Shown here: piece after piece, positions 5,954 through 13,405 of the stretch
How the letters are laid out: each line of letters starts with the position of its first letter
How positions within the stretch are numbered: position 1 is the first letter of the stretch
From: an uncultured bacterium
Lineage (GTDB): Bacteria; Bacillota; Clostridia; Oscillospirales; Butyricicoccaceae
Reading direction: 5' to 3'
Length of the DNA: 18,902 bases
Assembly: GCA_905215125.1 (NCBI GenBank)
Contig: CAJMOV010000007.1
Span: 1 to 18,902 of the forward strand
Position numbers and translations under genes: made by a program
The notes under the pieces: model-generated
The model's input: only the letters and a program-made list of their open reading frames with translations
Database searches by the model: none
What the model was told of the DNA's origin: nothing

Positions 5954-7234
5954 TCAGCGGTAGATGATATCCTCCCGCCGGGGGCCGTTGGAAATCATGG
6001 TGATGGGGTAACCGATTTCATTTTCAACAAACTCAACATAGCGCTGCGCCTGTACGGGCAGCTCCTCAAAGCTGCGGATGCCGCGGATGTCACATTTCCA
6101 GCCGTCCAGCAGGGTGTAAACCGGCCGGGCGCGGTTGAGACGGGGCGTCGCCGGGAAATCCCGCGTCTCCCGCCCGTCGATTTCATAGGCGGTGCAGACG
6201 GGAATTTTGTCCAGATATCCCAGCACGTCGATGAGGGACAGCGCTACGTCGGTCGTGCCCTGCAGCATACAGCCGTAGCGGGTGGCGACGGCGTCAAACC
6301 ACCCGACACGACGGGGGCGGCCGGTCGTCGCCCCATATTCGCCGCCATCCCCGCCGCGATCGCGCAGCTCCTGCGCATGGTCGCCATGCAGCTCGCTGAC
6401 AAAGGCGCCGGCGCCGACGGCGGACGAGTAAGCCTTGACCACCGTGATGACCTGACGGATGGCGTGGGGCGGGATGCCGGCCGCGCCGACGCTTGCAAAG
6501 CCGGCCAGCGGGGAAGAGGATGTTGTGAAAGGGTAAATGCCGTTGTCCGGGTCCTTGAGCGCTCCCAGCTGGCCCTCCAGCAAAATGTCGCGCCCATCCT
6601 GCACCGCAGCGCTCAAAAAGGCGGCCGTATCCCCGACCAGGGGGGCCAGCCGTGCGCGATAGGCACACAACTCGTCAAACAGCCTGTGTTCATCCAGCCG
6701 CTCGGGCGAAGAATAAAGCGCTTCCAGCATGGCGTTTTTAACGCTGCACACGGCGTTCAGCCGCGCGCGCAGATGCTCGTCGTCAAAAATCTCACAGATC
6801 TGGATGCCGGTCTTGAGGTATTTGTCCGAGTAAAAAGGGGCGATGCCCGACTGCGTCGAGCCAAAACTGCGCTTGCCCAGCCGCTGCTCCTCCAGCCTGT
6901 CAAACAGGATATGGTAGGGCATGACAATCTGCGCCCGGTCGGAAACAAGCAGCCTGGGCTGCGGGACGCCGCGGGCCTGCAGCTCGTCCAGCTCGGCGAA
7001 CAGTCGCTGCAAATTGAGCGCCACCCCCTGTGCGATGACGTTGACGACATTCTGCCGGAAGACGCCTGACGGCAGCAGGTGCAGCGCGAATTTGCCATAA
7101 TCGTTGATGATGGTGTGCCCTGCATTGGCGCCGCCCTGATAGCGGACGATGATATCGCTTTTTTCGCCCAGCAGGTCGGTCATTTTCCCCTTGCCCTCGT
7201 CGCCCCAGTTTCCGCCGACAATGGCCCGTACCAT
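5954..7234 (-). CDS. purA: Adenylosuccinate synthase
   Basis: Joins IMP and aspartate using GTP, the first committed step to AMP. At 426 residues it has normal family length. Visible motifs: GGNWGDEGKGKMTDLL (GTP-binding and catalytic Asp region at the N-terminus), GGANAGHTI (catalytic His loop), YGATTGRPRRVGWFDAV, TDVALSLIDVLGYLDKIPVC, and the C-terminal ISNGPRRED. Two places depart from the textbook enzyme: the usual GAQWGDEGKGK is GGNWGDEGKGK, and the segment usually read as GRGIGPAYxDK is SGIAPFYSDK. I recall this variant as frequent in clostridial PurA, so it is probably functional. The ATG at 7234 has AAGGAG on the minus strand upstream. No other purine gene is in the window. Confidence 0.96.
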   Translation of the reverse strand: MVRAIVGGNWGDEGKGKMTDLLGEKSDIIVRYQGGANAGHTIINDYGKFALHLLPSGVFRQNVVNVIAQGVALNLQRLFAELDELQARGVPQPRLLVSDRAQIVMPYHILFDRLEEQRLGKRSFGSTQSGIAPFYSDKYLKTGIQICEIFDDEHLRARLNAVCSVKNAMLEALYSSPERLDEHRLFDELCAYRARLAPLVGDTAAFLSAAVQDGRDILLEGQLGALKDPDNGIYPFTTSSSPLAGFASVGAAGIPPHAIRQVITVVKAYSSAVGAGAFVSELHGDHAQELRDRGGDGGEYGATTGRPRRVGWFDAVATRYGCMLQGTTDVALSLIDVLGYLDKIPVCTAYEIDGRETRDFPATPRLNRARPVYTLLDGWKCDIRGIRSFEELPVQAQRYVEFVENEIGYPITMISNGPRREDIIYR

Positions 7235-7275
7235 AATCGCAACACTCCTTATCAAAAGGGTTTTCTTCTGTCGTT

Positions 7276-7305
7276 ATTCTATCACCGGCAAAAAGAGAAA
7301 TACAA
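7276..7305 (-). promoter_or_regulatory. Candidate purA promoter
   Basis: On the minus strand TTGTAT (7305-7300), 18 bases, TAGAAT (7281-7276), with TGA just before the -10 giving an extended -10 element. The leader to the purA ATG would be about 35 bases. Confidence 0.45.
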
Positions 7306-7341
7306 ATGGATGTTTTTGATAGGAGATATAAGCTAATTTTA

Positions 7342-7371
7342 TAAAAACAAGGCAAATATTAATGAAGCCTT
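7342..7371 (-). terminator. Weak terminator after the LysR gene
   Basis: On the minus strand AAGGC, a 13-base AT-rich loop, GCCTT, then GTTTTTAT. The stem is only five base pairs and overlaps the stop codon, but the T-run is good. Confidence 0.35.
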
Positions 7372-8251
7372 AAATCATTTCCTCCAGCAGGGTGGAAGCG
7401 GCGCGGGAAAGGGGGATGCGGCCGTCGTATACCAGGCAGATGGCGCGGCTGGGTGGAGCAGGCTGCAAATCCAGCTCAAAGAGACGCCCGTCCTGTAAAA
7501 AGGGCAGGGCAAAGCTGCGCACCAGGCTGCCGACGCCCATGCCCCGCGCGGCGAACTGGGCGATGAGGGGGCTAGTCGCCAGCTCAAACTCCGGCTGCAG
7601 CTGCACGCCGTGTCGGTCGAGGAAGGCGTCGATATACCGGCGAGTGCTGGTGTTTTTTTCCAGGCAGACAATGGGCAGCGCGGCCAGCTGGCGGGGCGTC
7701 AGCTCCTGTCCGCACAGGTGGGAAAAGGGGGCGCCGGCAACAAAAACGTCCTGTATCTCGGCTACCGGGCGCACGACAAGGCCCGCCTGCCCGTCGACCG
7801 GCGTGGACACCGCGCCGAAGTCGATGCGTCCGTCGTACAGCAGGCGCAGCGTGTCGGGCGTCGACACATTGGTCACTGAAATGCGGATGCCCGGATATTT
7901 TCTATGGAAGCGTTCAAGATGCTCAAGCAGGAAAAACTCCAGCGTCATATCGGACGCGCCGATGCTGATGCTGCCGATTGAAAGGCTGTTCATCTGCTGA
8001 ATTCGCTTTTCCCCCTGGCCGATGCTCTCCACCCCACGGGAGACAAAGCGGTACAGCTCCTGCCCTTCGGCTGTCAGGCGCATACCGCGCGGGGTGCGGA
8101 CAAAAAGGGAGACGCCCAGCTCGTGTTCCAGCTGGCGGATGCACTGGCTGACGGCTGGCTGTGTGATAAAAAGCGCTTCGGCTGCCCGTGTGACGCTGCC
8201 CAGCAGAGCCACCTGATAAAAGGCGCGGTACCATTCCAGATTGACAGACAT
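7370..8251 (-). CDS. LysR-family transcriptional regulator
   Basis: A 293-residue regulator with the standard two-part layout. The winged helix-turn-helix is at about 4-63: WYRAFYQVALLGSVTRAAEAL, ITQPAVSQCIRQLEHELGVS, LFVRTPRGMRLTAEG. A linker helix and a periplasmic-binding-protein-like effector domain follow from about 92 (IGSISIGASDMTLEFFLLEH). The N-terminus MSVNLEWYRAF is typical of the CysL/CbbR-like group found in clostridia; the effector cannot be read from sequence. The ATG at 8251 is preceded by AAGGTGA. It is divergent from the SLH/NAGPA gene, and a T-N11-A palindrome in the shared region suggests it regulates itself and possibly that neighbour. It lies upstream of purA on the same strand but is separated by a weak terminator and a promoter. 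Confidence 0.93.
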   Translation of the reverse strand: MSVNLEWYRAFYQVALLGSVTRAAEALFITQPAVSQCIRQLEHELGVSLFVRTPRGMRLTAEGQELYRFVSRGVESIGQGEKRIQQMNSLSIGSISIGASDMTLEFFLLEHLERFHRKYPGIRISVTNVSTPDTLRLLYDGRIDFGAVSTPVDGQAGLVVRPVAEIQDVFVAGAPFSHLCGQELTPRQLAALPIVCLEKNTSTRRYIDAFLDRHGVQLQPEFELATSPLIAQFAARGMGVGSLVRSFALPFLQDGRLFELDLQPAPPSRAICLVYDGRIPLSRAASTLLEEMI

Positions 8252-8277
8252 TATTGCTTCACCTTATAGAAGAGTAT

Positions 8278-8292
8278 ATATTCAGTAAATAT
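8278..8292. promoter_or_regulatory. Candidate LysR-type binding box
   Basis: ATATT-CAGTA-AATAT: an inverted repeat containing the T-N11-A pattern (T at 8279, A at 8291) typical of LysR-type sites. It sits next to AGTATA (8273-8278), a TATACT -10 candidate for lysR on the minus strand, and is centred about 74 bases upstream of the predicted start point of the divergent gene, a usual position for these activators. Confidence 0.5.
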
Positions 8293-8323
8293 CCTGATGT
8301 CATTATACACCATACCGGGCGGC

Positions 8324-8352
8324 TTGAAAAGGGCCCGTGCAGATGCTACAAT
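8324..8352 (+). promoter_or_regulatory. Promoter of the SLH/NAGPA gene
   Basis: TTGAAA at 8324-8329, 17-base spacer, TACAAT at 8347-8352, with TGC directly before the -10 (extended -10). Strong sigma-A-like match; start point near 8359. Confidence 0.75.
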
Positions 8353-8390
8353 GGGTGAGCATAGCAAAATGAAAAGAGAGGTGTTTACAA

Positions 8391-10118
8391 GTGTACAAAA
8401 TCCTACGCCGCGCCTTGTCGCTGGCCCTTGCCGCCGCAGTGCTGGCTGGCGGGCTTATCCTGCCTGCCGTCGCGTCCGGCGCCAGCGAAGAAAGCGTCCG
8501 AAATGCCGACCGTCTCAACGCCCTTGGGTTGTTCAACGGCACGGAAAACGGTTATGAGCTGAACAGTGCACCTGACCGCACGCAGGGCCTCGTCATGCTC
8601 ATCCGCCTGCTTGGGCAGGAGGAAGCGGCCCTTGCCTCCGGCACGGAAACCCCCTTTACCGACGTGCTGGCAAGCAGCTGGAGCGCCCCTTACGTCGCAT
8701 ACGGTTATGAGACAGGCCTGACCAGCGGCGTTGAAAGCAGCCTTTTCGGCGGCAGCCGTGCGCTGACGGCCCGCGATTATGTAACCTTCCTGCTGCGTTC
8801 GCTGGGGTACAGCGACGCCGACGGGGACTTCACCTGGCAGTACGCCCTCAGCTTTGCCGCCCAGATCGGCATGATGACGACGGACGCCGCCGTCTCTCTG
8901 TCGCAGGCGTCCGCCTTCAACCGCGGCGACATGGTCGACCTGTCCTGCGCTGCTTTGACGTGCAGGCTGGCCGACGGCAGCGCCACCCTGGCTGAAAAGC
9001 TGGCGCAGGACGGCGTCTTTACTGCTGAGCAGGGCGCGGCCCAGGGCGTCATTGGCGCTGGAGCCATTGTCTATACCTATACACCGTACCAGCCCCCGCG
9101 CGAGGAAGGCCCCGGCATCGAATATGTCTCCAAGACCTTTGCAACGGCTTCCGGCAGCGTCAAGGCCGACGTCATCACGGTTGACCCGCAGAATCCCAAG
9201 GTGACCATCAAGGCCCAGCTGGTCGGCAATAAGCTGGGCGCCACCGCCTCCTTTGCCGATATTGTCAAGCAGTCGGGCGCCACGGCCGTCATCAACGCCA
9301 ACTATTTCAACAGCGACGGCGGGGACAAATTCCCCATTGGCAACATCATGTCAGAAGGCAATCTCATTTACGGCATGGGCGGCTACACCACCATGGGCAT
9401 CACGGGAAGCGGCGAAATCCGCTGGGGCCGTCCCTCTCTCGCCGTCCGCCTTGTCGGGCCGGAAGGCCCCTCGCGGCACTGGTTTGCCCGTGCCGTCAAC
9501 GTCTCGCCCAAGTACTTTACCTCGAGTTATCCCGTCATGTATACCCCGGCATACGGAGAGAGCGTGACGGCCCCTGTCGCCGGCTACGCCATCCAGGTGC
9601 GCAACAACGCAGTCACTGCCTATACCCCCTTTGCCGCCGGCGCTTCCGTCGCCATCCCGGCCGACGGCTTTGTCATGCTGATTGGCACGGCCGTCACCCA
9701 GCTTTACGGCTACGCCGCCCCTGCCGTCGGCACCGCCGTTACGGCGGAAACCTATCTTTTCACCGAGGACGCGCAGGGCTTTGACCCGACAGGCGTCGTC
9801 GCCATGGTCGCCGGTTCCCCCTGCCTGATTGAGAACGGCGTGGCCAGCAGCGTTATCGACCCCGCCTTCTCGGCCGACAAGTTTGTCAAGGACGCCGCGC
9901 CTCGTACCGCAGTCGGTTCGACGGCCGACGGACATCTTATCCTGCTGTCGACGGGTTCGGCAACGGCCACACAGCTTAAGGAAGTCATGCGGGAGCTCGG
10001 CTGCGTCAACGCCGTCTGCCTGGACGGCGGCGGGTCCTGCGCCATGTACTACAACGGTCAGACGCTGCACAGCCCCGGCCGTCAGCTGACAAGCACGCTG
10101 CAAATCTTCGTCCGGTAA
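8391..10118 (+). CDS. Secreted protein: SLH-like repeats plus phosphodiester glycosidase (NAGPA) domain
   Basis: A 575-residue exported protein starting at GTG 8391, with GAGAGGTG seven bases upstream. Residues 1-31 form a signal peptide (basic KILRR, long Leu/Ala core, cut probably near ASGA). Residues about 36-200 look like S-layer-homology repeats: ADRLNALGLFNG, FTDVLASSWSAPYVAYGYETGLTSG and ALTARDYVTFLLRSLGY follow the SLH spacing. From about 245 to the end is a NAGPA/DUF2233 domain: NANYFNSDGGD near 302, RTAVGSTADG at 505 and LDGGGSCAMYYNG with DGGGS at 545-549. The mammalian member uncovers mannose-6-phosphate; bacterial ones act on phosphodiester-linked sugars of wall or capsule polymers or exopolysaccharide, so a wall-attached surface enzyme is likely. 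It is divergent from lysR and carries no terminator before the creatininase gene. Confidence 0.9.
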   Translation: MYKILRRALSLALAAAVLAGGLILPAVASGASEESVRNADRLNALGLFNGTENGYELNSAPDRTQGLVMLIRLLGQEEAALASGTETPFTDVLASSWSAPYVAYGYETGLTSGVESSLFGGSRALTARDYVTFLLRSLGYSDADGDFTWQYALSFAAQIGMMTTDAAVSLSQASAFNRGDMVDLSCAALTCRLADGSATLAEKLAQDGVFTAEQGAAQGVIGAGAIVYTYTPYQPPREEGPGIEYVSKTFATASGSVKADVITVDPQNPKVTIKAQLVGNKLGATASFADIVKQSGATAVINANYFNSDGGDKFPIGNIMSEGNLIYGMGGYTTMGITGSGEIRWGRPSLAVRLVGPEGPSRHWFARAVNVSPKYFTSSYPVMYTPAYGESVTAPVAGYAIQVRNNAVTAYTPFAAGASVAIPADGFVMLIGTAVTQLYGYAAPAVGTAVTAETYLFTEDAQGFDPTGVVAMVAGSPCLIENGVASSVIDPAFSADKFVKDAAPRTAVGSTADGHLILLSTGSATATQLKEVMRELGCVNAVCLDGGGSCAMYYNGQTLHSPGRQLTSTLQIFVR

Positions 10119-10121
10119 TTC

Positions 10122-10150
10122 TTTACACCACGGCGCGCAGGGTGTATGAT
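10122..10150 (+). promoter_or_regulatory. Promoter of the creatininase-family gene
   Basis: TTTACA at 10122-10127, 17 bases, TATGAT at 10145-10150. Each hexamer has one mismatch to consensus. It begins four bases after the stop of the upstream gene and overlaps the upstream in-frame ATG at 10146, which argues for the later start at 10188. Confidence 0.75.
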
Positions 10151-10187
10151 AGAGACATCCAATTTCAATGACTGGGAGGAATCCGCC

Positions 10188-10961
10188 ATGAAAAATCCCG
10201 TCCGGTGGGACAATTTGAACACCCGTGAAATCAAAGCCCTGGCCGAGAAGCAGGCCATCGTCCTTCTGCCCGTCGGCTCGACCGAGCAGCACGGCCCCCA
10301 TCTTCCCGTCGGCTGCGATCACCTGATGGCGACCGGCATGAGCGAGCGCATCGCCGCAGAGCTGAACAGCCGCGGCATACCCTGCGTTGTCGCCCCTTCC
10401 ATTGCGGTGGCCAATTCCACCCATCACATGAGCTTTTGCGGGTCGATGACGCTGCGCGCAGAAACGTACATGCACCTGCTGTTTGACTACTGCAAGTCTA
10501 TCGCGTCGCACGGCTTCCGCAAAATCGTCATCGTCAACGGCCACGGCGGCAACGTCGCCCCAACCGAAACGGCCCTGATTGAAATTAACGAGGCCCTGGG
10601 CTTCCCCGTCTACTTCACCGGCTACTGGAAGGGGGATAAGACGGCCCAAAGCGACGTTCTGGAAAGCCAGAGCGGCATGATTCACGCCTGCGAAGGGGAG
10701 ACCTCGCTGCTGTGGGCCCTCGACGAGGAATGGATTGATCCCATTTACAAGGAGACCAAGGGCAACCCCGGTTATCCCCTGCCCGCCGAGGAAGAGGGAA
10801 TCCTGTCCACCTTCCACCGTATGGAAATGCACACGGAAAACGGCGTCATGGGCAACAGCTGCTTTGCCAGCCGCGAAAAAGGCGAAAAGATGGTGGCGCG
10901 CATGGTCAAAGGCATGGCCGACGTGCTGAGCGACGAGCGCCTCTGGCAGCAGCGCGTATAA
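10188..10961 (+). CDS. Creatininase-family amidohydrolase
   Basis: A 257-residue metal-dependent amidohydrolase of the creatininase superfamily, which includes creatinine amidohydrolase, the riboflavin-pathway formamide hydrolase and the mycofactocin peptidase MftE. Visible metal-site motifs: GSTEQHGPHLPVGCDHL (E33, H35, D44), THHMSFCGSMTLRAETY, NGHGGN (H119) and HACEGETS (E169 or E171). True creatininase has NGHYEN where this has NGHGGN, so substrate identity should not be read from the family name. The ATG at 10188 follows TGGGAGGA at a spacing of seven. It is followed by a terminator hairpin and, 62 bases on, by a nitrilase-superfamily gene; two hydrolases of C-N bonds in series suggest a linked catabolic or salvage route, which is inference. 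Confidence 0.92.
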   Translation: MKNPVRWDNLNTREIKALAEKQAIVLLPVGSTEQHGPHLPVGCDHLMATGMSERIAAELNSRGIPCVVAPSIAVANSTHHMSFCGSMTLRAETYMHLLFDYCKSIASHGFRKIVIVNGHGGNVAPTETALIEINEALGFPVYFTGYWKGDKTAQSDVLESQSGMIHACEGETSLLWALDEEWIDPIYKETKGNPGYPLPAEEEGILSTFHRMEMHTENGVMGNSCFASREKGEKMVARMVKGMADVLSDERLWQQRV

Positions 10962-10972
10962 GTACAGACCCC

Positions 10973-10999
10973 GGCCGCCCTTTGCGGGGCGGCCTTTTT
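10973..10999 (+). terminator. Intrinsic terminator after the creatininase-family gene
   Basis: GGCCGCCC (10973-10980), 6-base loop, GGGCGGCC (10987-10994), then TTTTT. It lies between two genes that otherwise look like one operon; no promoter is visible in the 25 bases between it and the next start, so partial read-through is probably needed for the downstream gene. Confidence 0.8.
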
Positions 11000-11023
11000 A
11001 ACTTGCAAAAAGGAGAATCCTCT

Positions 11024-11815
11024 ATGAAGCTTGCCATGGCTCAAATGTCCATGTCGGACGACGCGGACGCCAACCTGCAAAAATCCCTGTCCCTGATCGA
11101 AGCCGCCCGGGGCTGCGACCTGGTTTTCTTCCCTGAAATCCAGCTGTCCCCCTTCTTCCCGCAGTATGAAGGCCGGGACGTATCATCCCGCCTGCTGCGG
11201 CCGGACGCTCCCGCCGTCGCACGGCTTTGCGAAGCAGCGCGTCAAAGCGGCCTTTACTGCTCGCCCAACGTTTACCTTGAGCTGGACGGCAGGCCCTACG
11301 ACACCTCGCTGTGGATCACCCCGGAAGGGAAAATCCAGGATATGGCCAAGATGGTCCACGTCATGCAGGCGCGGCAGTTCTATGAAAAGGATTATTACAC
11401 CCCGTCGGACGACGGCTTTAAGGTCTTTGACACCCCCTTTGGCCGGGTGGGCATCGTCATCTGCTTTGACCGGCACCTGCCGGAAAGCATCCGCACCTGC
11501 GCCGTCCTGGGCGCGCAGCTGGTCATCATCCCGACGGCCAACACGTCGGACGAGCCTATGGAGATGTTTGAATGGGAGGTGCGCGTCCAGGCCATGCAGA
11601 GCGGCCTTTTCGCCGCCATGTGCAACCGCGTCGGCCGAGAGGGGGACATGGACTTCTGCGGCCAGTCGCTGCTTGTCTCGCCGGACGGCGACATCCTGCT
11701 GCGCGCCGGCAGGGAGGAAGGAATTTTAATTGCAGAAATCGACCTGAGTCAGGCCGACGCAGCCCGCGCCCGCCGGCCGTATATGTCGACCCGCCGGCCG
11801 GAAATGTACCGCTGA
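11024..11815 (+). CDS. Carbon-nitrogen hydrolase (nitrilase superfamily)
   Basis: A 263-residue amidase of the nitrilase superfamily. The Glu-Lys-Cys triad is intact: E38 in VFFPEIQLSPFF, K109 in DMAKMVHV, C147 in VGIVICFDRHLPESIR; the accessory Glu is E121 in QFYEKDYYTP. The C-terminal part NRVGREGDMDFCGQSLLVSP resembles the N-carbamoylputrescine amidase / beta-ureidopropionase branch, which hydrolyse N-carbamoyl amines or amino acids. The exact substrate cannot be assigned by eye. The start ATG at 11024 follows AAAAAGGAG. No promoter of its own was found, so expression probably depends on the creatininase promoter through a leaky terminator. A strong terminator follows the stop. Confidence 0.92.
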   Translation: MKLAMAQMSMSDDADANLQKSLSLIEAARGCDLVFFPEIQLSPFFPQYEGRDVSSRLLRPDAPAVARLCEAARQSGLYCSPNVYLELDGRPYDTSLWITPEGKIQDMAKMVHVMQARQFYEKDYYTPSDDGFKVFDTPFGRVGIVICFDRHLPESIRTCAVLGAQLVIIPTANTSDEPMEMFEWEVRVQAMQSGLFAAMCNRVGREGDMDFCGQSLLVSPDGDILLRAGREEGILIAEIDLSQADAARARRPYMSTRRPEMYR

Positions 11816-11820
11816 TCCCC

Positions 11821-11848
11821 GCCCCGGGCTTGGCGTCCGGGGCTTTTT
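11821..11848 (+). terminator. Intrinsic terminator after the C-N hydrolase
   Basis: GCCCCGG (11821-11827), 9-base loop, CCGGGGC (11837-11843), then TTTTT. Confidence 0.8.
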
Positions 11849-11899
11849 CTTCTAAACCGGGCGGACGGCGCATAGCTTTTTGACAGCTGAGTCCGGGTC

Positions 11900-11929
11900 T
11901 TGCGTCGGGCAGAGGAATAATGGTATGAT
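11900..11929 (+). promoter_or_regulatory. Promoter of the PhzF-family gene
   Basis: TTGCGT (11900-11905), 18 bases, TATGAT (11924-11929). A separate TTGACA at 11880-11885 has no partner at the right distance. The leader to the ATG at 11968 is about 30 bases. Confidence 0.55.
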
Positions 11930-11967
11930 AGAAAAAATCCGCCCGGGCGGGAGAAAGGATGTGTCAC

Positions 11968-12744
11968 ATGAAATACTACGTCGTCGACGCTTTTACAAGG
12001 ACGCTTTTTGCCGGCAACCCCGCCGGGATTTGCCCGGTGCAGGACTGGCCGGACAAAGCGCTGATGCAGGATATCGCCGCGGAAAATAACCTGTCGGAAA
12101 CGGCCTTTATTCGTAAAAACGGCGGCGGATACGATATCCGCTGGTTTACGCCGACAGGGGGGTTTGACCTGTGCGGCCACGCGACGCTGGCGTCCGCCTT
12201 TGTCATCATGACCATTTTAGAGCCGGGGCGCGCCGCCGTCGACTTTTCCAGCATGAGCGGCCCGCTGCGCGTCACACGGGAGGGGGAGCGCTTCCAGCTC
12301 GATTTCCCGGCCCGCCCGGCGCATGAGATAGCGCCTATAGACCTTGTCGAGCGTTCTCTCGGCGTGCAGCCCCGGGCCCTTTATCTCGCCCGCGACCACA
12401 TTGCGCTGTTTGACACCGCCGCGCAGGTGCGCGGCCTGACGCCCGATTTTGCCGTCATGCAGCAGATGCGCGACTGTATCGGGCTGGTCGCCACTGCGCC
12501 GGGTGACGACTGCGATTTTGTCTCCCGTTACTTCGCGCCCCATGACGGGGTGCTGGAAGACCCTGTCACCGGCTCGGCCCACTGTACGCTGGTGCCCTTC
12601 TGGAGCGAGCGGCTGGGCAAAAAGGATCTGGTCGCGCGGCAGGTTTCCCCGCGCGGCGGCACGCTGTACTGCCGCGACGCCGGCGAGCGCATCCTGATTG
12701 CCGGGGACGCCGTGCTCTATTCCGTGGGGGAGCTTCAGCTGTGA
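11968..12744 (+). CDS. PhzF-family isomerase/epimerase-like protein
   Basis: A 258-residue member of the PhzF (diaminopimelate-epimerase fold) family. Seen: YYVVDAFTRTLFAGNPAGIC at the N-terminus, the NNLSETAFI segment with E44 (position of the PhzF catalytic Glu), the GGFDLCGHATLASAFV turn between domains, and EDPVTGSAHCTLVPFW in the second half, the other glycine-rich turn of the double fold. Known PhzF acts on a phenazine precursor, but most members are of unknown function and no phenazine gene is nearby. The ATG at 11968 is preferred to the in-frame ATG at 11959 because AAAGGA overlaps the latter. It has its own promoter and its stop overlaps the PAP2 start (GTGA), so the two are co-translated. 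Confidence 0.92.
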   Translation: MKYYVVDAFTRTLFAGNPAGICPVQDWPDKALMQDIAAENNLSETAFIRKNGGGYDIRWFTPTGGFDLCGHATLASAFVIMTILEPGRAAVDFSSMSGPLRVTREGERFQLDFPARPAHEIAPIDLVERSLGVQPRALYLARDHIALFDTAAQVRGLTPDFAVMQQMRDCIGLVATAPGDDCDFVSRYFAPHDGVLEDPVTGSAHCTLVPFWSERLGKKDLVARQVSPRGGTLYCRDAGERILIAGDAVLYSVGELQL

Positions 12745-13280
12745 CCGAGGCATTGTCCCGGATGGAAACGGCCATCCTTGACTTTTTTTACAGCATACAG
12801 GGCTTTGCGCCGTTGGACGGCCTGATGCTGCTGCTTTCCCGGCTGGGCAACGGGGGGCTGGTGTTCATCGTCATGAGTCTGGCTCTCCTCTGCGTCCCCC
12901 GCACACGCAGGCTGGGCGGCGTATGCGCAACAGCGTTGGCGCTTGACGTCCTGCTTGTCAACGTGATGATAAAGCCCCTGGTCGCGCGCGCGCGCCCTTT
13001 TGCAGATGGGGCTTTTGAATTGCTTTTGCCTGCGCCGGGCGATTTCTCTTTTCCGTCCGGCCACACGGCGGCCGCCTTCGCCTTTGCCCTTGCGCTTGCG
13101 CCGGCGGGTAGGAAGTGGCAGGGGGCGGCTATCGCTTTCGCCTGCCTGATGGGGCTTTCCCGGCTATACCTGACGGTGCATTTCCCCACCGACGTGCTTT
13201 TTGGCGCGCTTTTCGGCGCCCTGTGCGGCAAGGCCGCCCTTTTTCTCTGGAAAAAAGTCGGGAAGCGTGATATAATTTAA
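12741..13280 (+). CDS. PAP2-family membrane phosphatase
   Basis: A 179-residue integral membrane phosphatase with the full PAP2 signature: KPLVARARP (K78 to R85-P86), FPSGHTAAA (PSGH at 105-108) and SRLYLTVHFPTD (S140, R141, H147, D151). These supply phosphate-binding and catalytic residues. Several hydrophobic segments flank them. Relatives dephosphorylate undecaprenyl pyrophosphate (BcrC type), phosphatidylglycerol phosphate or phosphatidic acid; the adjacent uppP favours a polyprenyl role but does not prove it. The start is GTG at 12741, overlapping the phzF-like stop, with GGGGGAG eight or so bases upstream. The PhzF-PAP2 coupling looks like transcriptional convenience more than shared function. 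Confidence 0.92.
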   Translation: MTEALSRMETAILDFFYSIQGFAPLDGLMLLLSRLGNGGLVFIVMSLALLCVPRTRRLGGVCATALALDVLLVNVMIKPLVARARPFADGAFELLLPAPGDFSFPSGHTAAAFAFALALAPAGRKWQGAAIAFACLMGLSRLYLTVHFPTDVLFGALFGALCGKAALFLWKKVGKRDII

Positions 13281-13323
13281 AAGATCTGTTTCAAAGCGTC
13301 GCGCCGGCCGCATGCCTGCGCTG

Positions 13324-13345
13324 CGGGCGGGGCGGCGTTCGCCCG
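13324..13345 (+). terminator. Possible weak terminator before uppP
   Basis: CGGGCG (13324-13329) pairs with CGCCCG (13340-13345) across a 10-base GC-rich loop, followed by only TTCTCCC. The rest of the 125-base gap has no promoter I can support. Confidence 0.25.
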
Positions 13346-13405
13346 TTCTCCCGCGAGGGAAAGGCGCATTGGCCTGTAACGCTTATATTTTATGGAGGGA
13401 ACGCT

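Noticed and set aside
10146..10187. Upstream ATG at 10146 as the start of the creatininase-family gene
   Set aside because: It overlaps the -10 element and has no ribosome site, whereas ATG 10188 has TGGGAGGA at the right distance and starts the conserved domain.
9351..10832. Long minus-strand frame (493 codons) opposite the NAGPA and creatininase genes
   Set aside because: It crosses two well-supported plus-strand genes and the promoter between them, with Gly/Val/Asp-biased composition of an antisense shadow.
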